From NCBI RefSeq assembly GCF_964204645.1, contig NC_134030.1:9670278-9734277 (forward strand): DNA of 64,000 nucleotides. The letters run 5' to 3'. Below, piece by piece: positions 57,271-64,000 of the stretch. This DNA is from Tubulanus polymorphus (lineage: Eukaryota > Nemertea > Palaeonemertea > Tubulaniformes > Tubulanidae). Numbering within the stretch: position 1 is the stretch's first letter; every line of letters begins with the position of its first letter. The translations under genes were made by a program, and so were the position numbers. Under the pieces are notes generated by a model. The model saw only the letters and a list, made by a program, of their open reading frames with translations, was not told the origin of the DNA and ran no database searches.

Positions 57271-58639
57271 ATCTAAAAACGAATGCAAATATCGTCTGTG
57301 CAGGCTGCAGGCTTTGCATTCATTACTGACACCGACGTGTTCGTATTGTTTGTTCAAGGTTGTTGGTAAGCGATGTACGAAAAATTAAACGCCTGACTAG
57401 CGTCGCACGTCCATATTTTGATGTTATTCGGTGCGGATTATTTTTGACGGCAGGTGCCACGCGATTGCGTTTATTTTGCAGAGAAATCCCGCATGGCGCA
57501 TTTAACTACAGGCGTGGCAATATCTACATTGATTCAGCGGGCGAATCTCGTGGTTTATGGCAGAAATCTCCCTCCCCCATTCGTCGTTTGGTCGTCTTTG
57601 CTGACGCCACTTTCCCACTCGAAACTTACTAGACGCCTAGAACGGACTCGTAAATCTACGTACGTGTGAAATGATACGCGGCAAAATTACTAGCCAGCGA
57701 GCCTCACCAGGAACTGCCACCTGGGTCACTACACAATGGATATTTCTTTAAAGTTAGCACGTTGGAAGATCGAAGAAGAAATAGCCAAAACGATAGACTC
57801 GTTTACTGATGACGAGTCCATTCTAACGCCACCGGATCAGTGGAGATACTTTACTTTATTGATTATATCTTAATGTCTCAATTTCGCTTTTCGACCCATT
57901 TTGTCTGTGCAAATATCGGCGCCCGTTGTATGCATAGACTATGTCAAATACTGAATTTGATAACCGTGTGGTATAAACCTAATTGAGCATGGTTTCTGTC
58001 TAACTGTCTCGGGTTAACACGTTGAAAACAAAATCCTTAATTAACCACCTTTCACGATTCCCCACGGTGTGATGACTTACTGCGTTTTCTCAGCGCAGTT
58101 GGGATCGAAACTAAGAAAAGCTGAGAAAGCCGATATTCAAAGATCGGTGAATTGAACAACCCCTAAGTCGAACGTTTTCCACGCGCTGAGTGGTGTATGT
58201 ACGTATATACTGTTTACCCACAGAGTCGAGTCGTTCAATCCATGATTTTCATTCGGGCGCTATAAGCCTACTCAGCTGTGAATTGTGCGCAGCTGCCGGG
58301 GTTTTTTCATTAATCTCCGCAATAAATGTGTTCAATAATGCCGTCTAAGCCCAATCGAGAAAACATTCGACGCACGGTATTACAAGTTTTATCGCCAGAT
58401 TAAAACCACTTAACTGTGCGAAACTGCTGTAATAACATATTTATGGATATACGCTTGAATTTACGCGACCACGGGCGGGCGTATATCCCTTCGGGAAGGT
58501 TTCCGGGCGGTCGGTTTCCACTTCCGCTGAATGATATCTTTTGATGAATAAGGAACACGAGTTTTCTTTGCATTTTTTATTAGAGTGTTGATACCTTTTG
58601 TCGAGTGATGTTTAAAACAAGAAAATTGTCTTGGAAGTC
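57271..58639. other. Unassigned DNA
   Basis: Overlapping open frames at 57360-57632 and 57454-57669 (+) have no domains. No element of the described families is seen. Confidence 0.3.
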
Positions 58640-59060
58640 TATTGACGCCTTGAAGAAAAATAACACACATATTGCTTTATATCGTCGACAAGAAATAGTA
58701 TGATACAAATTTAAACCATATAACATAAAAGATCACTATCACTGAATTAATTTTGGATTTGAAAATCAATAAATGAATTTACCGGCAACCAGTCTACCCT
58801 CGATATACTGATTACGTAGTGACCATCCCCTCAAAAAGTATTTATCAAAATTGATCAAAAATGAAATAATACTTATCAAATATATTCAATTATGAAATAA
58901 ACACCAAAGTTCACAATTGTAATAGTTATTTTGAAACGCCAATATTGATGACGTACATCGACCCACAGAGAACCCTTTAATGGAGCATACTGGACATCAA
59001 TATACGTATATAAACATTATTGTAACGGTTACTACGTCGTCAAAAGTGCATTCGCTATTC
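58640..59060. repeat. Repeat family D, copy 3 (reverse orientation)
   Basis: Shares with copy 2 TATATCGTCGACAA, CCGGCAACCAGTCTA, TTCACAATTGTAA, AACGCCAATATTGATGACGT and the end GTTACTACGTCGTCAAAA. The end motif carries two substitutions. Confidence 0.65.
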
Positions 59061-62000
59061 AGTGTAATGGACAATCACTGACTATTTCGGAAACATCTCG
59101 GTCAATGCAATTGACATCACAAGCTTTACCTTAAAAACCACGATTCGCGTTGTGGGTGCAGCAATTCGGGGAAAATTGGTAAATGACGATGAGAAACAGA
59201 ATATACGCCGAGGAGGTTTATGTCACTTAAACGAGCATAATTATCTATAGGGACTCCGAAGTTATACTATCATAGTGACGTTAGCCACGAAGATAGATGT
59301 CGTAAGTTCTCAGATGATCAGTTTCCTTAGTACTAATGCGGCTTTAACTGTCGGCCAAGTGGTTAGTTGTTTATGTGTTTCCTCGCTGACGTCCATCAGA
59401 CGGCAGTCCGGGGAAGTTCTTGCGTCTCCATTAGGATCTGTTGATAGCGCAAAGGAAAAAGGAAACGATAAATTATTCCCCATATTCCGATGACCACCGC
59501 TGCGACGACGTAGACATGTGTGACCATGTGTGGCGTAATCGAGAATACAACCTCCGCATTCTGTTACTGAATCGATAGGAGCACGTGACCTTGATCTTTT
59601 AGCGATGAAAGCGTATCGCCCGAATGGCCCCCGAATACTGAAACTGATGAAGCGAATTGACACAAAGAACGTCGGAAATTCAACACTGTCTCGATGAAAA
59701 AGCTGCGTATATAAACAGTTTCTGGGTCAATTATGTACGTATCCTTGGTTTGATACGATCTCTAAATAGACATTAAGATACTAGCGAACACTCCCCTGAG
59801 AGATTTGGGCATTTTTTCATCTAAATAGAATGCTCGATTTATGTCCATTGAACGACAAAACATCCGACACGGATGAGACGGGATTGCCTCTCGAGGGACT
59901 TTGTTTATCTTAAAACGCGCCGATATAGAAGCTGTGAAAATTTGAGCAAATTTATTTCCTTATTTCTTCAGCTACATTAAGCAAGTGTTGACAGTAGTTT
60001 AGTAGCCCTAAAGCATCTGGCATCAGGACATGTATAATCATAACTTCTTCTTCTATGTCTGACTTCTTTCTTGTGCCCTAGTACAGTCCAGGATACCGAT
60101 ATTTGACCTGGCGCTTATTACGTTGCTATCAGAGAATTCCAAAACCGAACCGTAACACACTGGAACCACACGTTGGTACGATGCCTTCCAACATAAGTCC
60201 CAGACATACACTATATACATATTATATACCACTATTCGAAATGTCCGGACTTACTTAAAGTGGGTCATTAGTAAGCCAAAGAGTTTGGACATTACGATAA
60301 ACGAAATCCATTACTGTTGCCCACATGATTTGTATAAAGATTGTACTGGCGCTAATTTTTGCTACTTTCCACTCATCTCACGATAGTCACCCTCGACCGT
60401 CTCTTCACCTCGGTGCGATGATTTTTCCAATTGGCCACCTTTTCGTTTATCTCGAACACAGGCGCGGTAGCGATTTCGTCGTAATGGCATTCGCGTGTGA
60501 TTTGTCGTGATACGACCTCAATTGTGGAATTCTTCAAATTCACCGAAATGAAAAGAGTTCGATTAATTAATTCGATTCCGTAGACACAATTTATTACAGT
60601 TCCACAAGATCCATGCCTGATTCAAAGAAATGCCATACGCATCAAATCTATTGAGCTCTGTGAAATCGTTCTGCGCAACGAGCGAATACACTATACACTT
60701 TTTCGCGTATTGCTTCCAGTCCGATTATTTACGGTGGAGAGCGGATTTAAAAAAAACTGCTCTAACAAGCAGCCAATCCCGTTTCAAAGTTGTCAGGCTT
60801 GCTGTGACGATATTTGCACCGCCACACGAGCCCTGTGTAACAGATAATACGGCGCGCAGTGGGCAAACGAACATCGGGAAAATTATTCGCCTAAAAACCG
60901 ATATTACAGATCGATGTATCTCGTATACAAGAGCGAGATAGTTTGTTTAGTTAGACGTGTTCGATGCAGGTCTGTTGCGTACTGACCGCTTCCTTGTATA
61001 ACTTGCAAAGATTTTTGCGCCGGCCAGTCTTCAGAATCGTAGCCGAGCGATCAGTTTAGCTCACGAGGACTTAAGGCATTTAATTTACTTTCTACGAGTG
61101 TAGTTTAATCATTTCTACACGGAACAATTTCATCAAAGACGTTCACCAAGCCTTATATCGGCACACTCGAAATTTTCGAGGACCTGGGCTAGCGAAATTC
61201 TGCCATCGCTTATGACGTGCAGCCCGACATCAGTTCTGGTTTTCGCTCACTAGATTCCACATTGTTTTCATGATTTCAAAAAAAACAGTCAAATCCGTAC
61301 CTGACCTATTAGGATCGATCTTGGTTTATCTAGAGACGTGCTTCTCATTTTTGGATGTGGGGGCTAAGACCTATGTCAATCTCATTCGAATAAACTTGTT
61401 ATATTCAAGTATTTGTCTGACATTTTAGTGGTGCCATCTGGTGGGATAGCTCGTGGGCCGGCGGGCAGTCATTCGCATACTATTTTGCATTAATCAATCA
61501 CTAGAGCTTGGAGATAGATATTGTGTGATAGCATACCCAGTTAGTTGCCTGTCTAATATAAACTTTAAAGTCACAAAATACAGAATATAGCTCAACAAAC
61601 TACAAAGTGTGTACCCTGAATCTTTAAACGTGCAGCAAGAATTATGCGTTTTTCATAAAGCTTCCATCTCATGATACTCATGTCGCAGTGTTGCAGATTT
61701 ATGGGATGAATTTGACGTGATAGAAAACTAGAGATTCGTGCAGTTTAAGCGTCGTCAGAGTTAAAAATGGTTTAACATACGGCCTTCGACATTTAATGGA
61801 TGACGTATATCATATAGATACTTGGACCATAACTCTCAACGATGTTGAAAAATTCATTACTCGCGAATAGTATCGGATTCGGAGAGGCTGTTCTGCTTCT
61901 TGTTTCAGGCGAAGTCTCATTACTCGCGATATCGTTATGGTAATACGAGTACTCTGTCGTTAGTTTGAAGGGCGCGTAAGAGCGACTGATCTGTTTGCGG

Positions 62001-62462
62001 TTTGTTGCGGAGATTTGCTCTTTCGAGTACGCCATCGCGGGAAATCGTCGTGACCGTAATGATTACATAATATACGCCGGCGAAGACGCTAACTCGAGAT
62101 AATAGTCGTATGGAAACAAATTCTTTGATATGGCTAGTATATCGGGATTTTCTAATGTTACTGATCCGTTTTTATCAACGCACACCGCGATCGATAAGCA
62201 GATCGCGACGGCGATGGTTTCAAACACGCAGAATTAGATAACGCTCGAAAGAAAAACGAAGCGAAACGCACAAAAAGCGTGAATGGTTCTTACGCAGACA
62301 CGACTACGTAATTTGATGACACGACGCGTTGTACGTAAGAATATCACTCCAACCAGAATAAAAAATCGACCGTTTCTCGCGCCCTTAATGAAAATGTGAT
62401 GTCATTCTTTGATAGAAAAAGAGCTTAGCGCACCTAGCACGAAATGAACATGACACAACACT
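59061..62462. other. Unassigned DNA with a CpG-rich tail
   Basis: No gene supported. A 117-codon minus frame at 59310-59663 and a 103-codon plus frame at 60630-60941 lack domains. 62040-62400 is rich in CpG (GCCGGCGAAGACGC, CGATCGCGACGGCGATGG) and may be regulatory. Confidence 0.3.
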
Positions 62463-62660
62463 TTTTTGACGCCGTAAAAATCGTTATTTGAATACATCGA
62501 AATCTTGTGTGCACTATATAAGGGGTTCAGTGTGAGTCGATGTGCACTACGTCATCGACTGGGTGCGCAGGTACGTGCGCAGGTTTGCCACAGGAAAACT
62601 TGCGGCACCAATCAGATCGCCCGCTCGTAATACAGCGTTATTGCATTTACCGCTACAGCG
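62463..62660. repeat. Junction of repeat family D fragment and SINE-like fragment
   Basis: Begins TTTTTTGACGCCGTAAAAAT, as in family D, and continues ATAAGGGGTTCAGTGTG. From about 62570 it turns into the SINE-like sequence also seen at 16340-16430 (TGCGCAGGTTTGCCACAGGA, AACTTGCGGCACCAATCAGA). It is a composite or a fragment of a larger element that includes both. Confidence 0.5.
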
Positions 62661-63069
62661 CACCGTCTTGGAAGCAGTTAACACTGTCGGTGGACACCCG
62701 AATAATACGTATGACGTCCGAGTGTGCCATATCGGACGCAATTAAAACTCTCATTGAACGACCAAATGGCATTTCGCAACAATACTTGTGACGTCCGTAC
62801 ACAGTGCATCGTAAGAATTCAGTTCAAAACCAATCTAGCCACGGTTTAAAAGCGTTTAAAACCTGACTCCCATGTATCGCTAGAATGACAAACCGGGTCG
62901 GTCACCCAAAATAGGGCACTCCTCTTTGTTACCGGTTTCATTAAGTGCCCTAGCATGCTGCCTAGCCATGGTTTTCACTGTATTGACGTAAAAAGCCGTC
63001 GAGAATCGTCGGTGAAGGAATAGGTTACCGTCACTCACCAGATGGCGCCACAAAACACTGGGTCATTCG

Positions 63070-63275
63070 TAATGAGAATCAGTTCATTTTCGATGAAACA
63101 TGATTTTTAGGCTTCCGAATTCGGTGTGAGGTAAAGATTTCGCTAAAAATTGATGAACTAATAAAAAAAGTTGACTCAAATGTAGAGTGAATCGATACGC
63201 GGTAACCCGCAGTGCCACTAGTGAACCTGGTGGAATTCTCACTTGCCACAGTAGCGTTTCGGGTATCCCATTGTA
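63070..63275. repeat. Dispersed repeat family E, fourth copy
   Basis: CAGTTCATTTTCGATGA, GGTAACCCGCAGTGCCACTA, GTGAACCTGGTGGAATTCTC and TTGCCACAGTAGCGTTTCGG follow the family order; it is the most diverged copy. Confidence 0.55.
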
Positions 63276-64000
63276 TAACTAACGAGGACGACACCGAAAT
63301 GAAACACTTAGATCGCGTTTCACGTACGTAGCGTCTGGAGTAAATTCGATTTTAACGTTCGATAGAATAACCCATTCCGCTGCCTAAAAAGTGCTCATTT
63401 GCGGAATTAAGTAAACGCGTGTACGTAGAAATCAGATTTATTTCGTTGTGTCTCCCAGCTAACAACGCAGAATTAGGACATTCGCCGTATTTCGAAATGG
63501 ACAGCCTGTTGTGGCAAGCATTGTTGCGGTGACGTACACAGCGCGTCAATCTGGAAGCGGTTGATAGATCACCAGGGGCCCCGTCATTCGGATAATACCT
63601 GGTCGCACTGAATGCGGTTCCCGTAATTCCCCCAGTAATAACGCTTTATGAGAAAGCCGGCAGCTTCCTGACGGCCGCAAAGGCTGCGAGTTGATTGCAT
63701 CGGACACCGCAAATTAAAAAGCAGCTGGCCGCGGAAAATTGCTATCGGTAATACGAAAATGAAAAAGATTATTTCCAGAACGAGCTCGATTTCATTTGGT
63801 TATCCGGTAGAGAGATCTTCCATGAAATAGAAGCCCGCGTATAGAGCATTGATTTGAATGAAAGGAAAGGTTCGTTATAGCCGTTGTCCTCCACCACCAA
63901 CCAGCAAATATAGTACATACCCAGCGAGTTTAAGAGAGTATTAACTATACTTCAAGCCCTTAAAATACCTAAGATGTAAACATTTTCTATTTCGAATATT
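63276..64000. other. Unassigned DNA at the window end
   Basis: No supported exon. A 65-codon minus frame at 63352-63549 has no motif. Confidence 0.3.

Overview
The window is nuclear DNA of an invertebrate animal, most likely a marine lophotrochozoan such as a mollusc, brachiopod, phoronid, nemertean or annelid. The evidence is GT-AG introns splitting almost every recognisable gene, animal gene families (RIG-I-like receptors, core-1 galactosyltransferase, collagen prolyl 4-hydroxylase, a peptide GPCR), a decayed LINE, many miniature inverted-repeat elements and long microsatellites. Species cannot be named from sequence alone.

Layout. 1-1688: SINE-like repeat and unassigned DNA. 1689-4424 (+): three-exon core-1 beta-1,3-galactosyltransferase. 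5461-6411 (+): single-exon type II membrane protein resembling a glycosyltransferase, followed by a degenerate tandem array. 7998-18697 (-): about 21-exon RIG-I-like receptor (called RLR1 here). 18698-21147: shared 2.45-kb divergent upstream region. 21148-26970 (+): about 16-exon RIG-I-like receptor (RLR2). 27606-34555 (-): 12-exon prolyl 4-hydroxylase alpha subunit, tail to tail with RLR2. 38304-39473 (-): intronless peptide GPCR. 39474-64000: 24.5 kb with no gene I can support, holding at least six repeat families, a (TAA)n/(GATAAC)n satellite and a few CpG-rich patches.

The most interesting system is the head-to-head RLR pair. I could assemble both genes exon by exon with consistent splice phases, giving about 1135 aa (RLR1) and 985 aa (RLR2). 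Each has two CARD-like domains, a DECH-box helicase and a zinc-binding C-terminal regulatory domain, so each should be a cytosolic viral-RNA sensor. They share most exon lengths and an unusual Asn in helicase motif I, so they arose by duplication. They differ in the CARDs and in a linker that is about 217 aa in RLR1 and about 80 aa in RLR2. Perfect palindromes lie in one intron of each gene. A MITE lies about 140 bp upstream of the RLR2 start codon, and a broken LINE plus a sister MITE sit in an RLR1 intron.

All exon borders are read by eye from splice consensus, phase and paralogue comparison. No transcript data were available.
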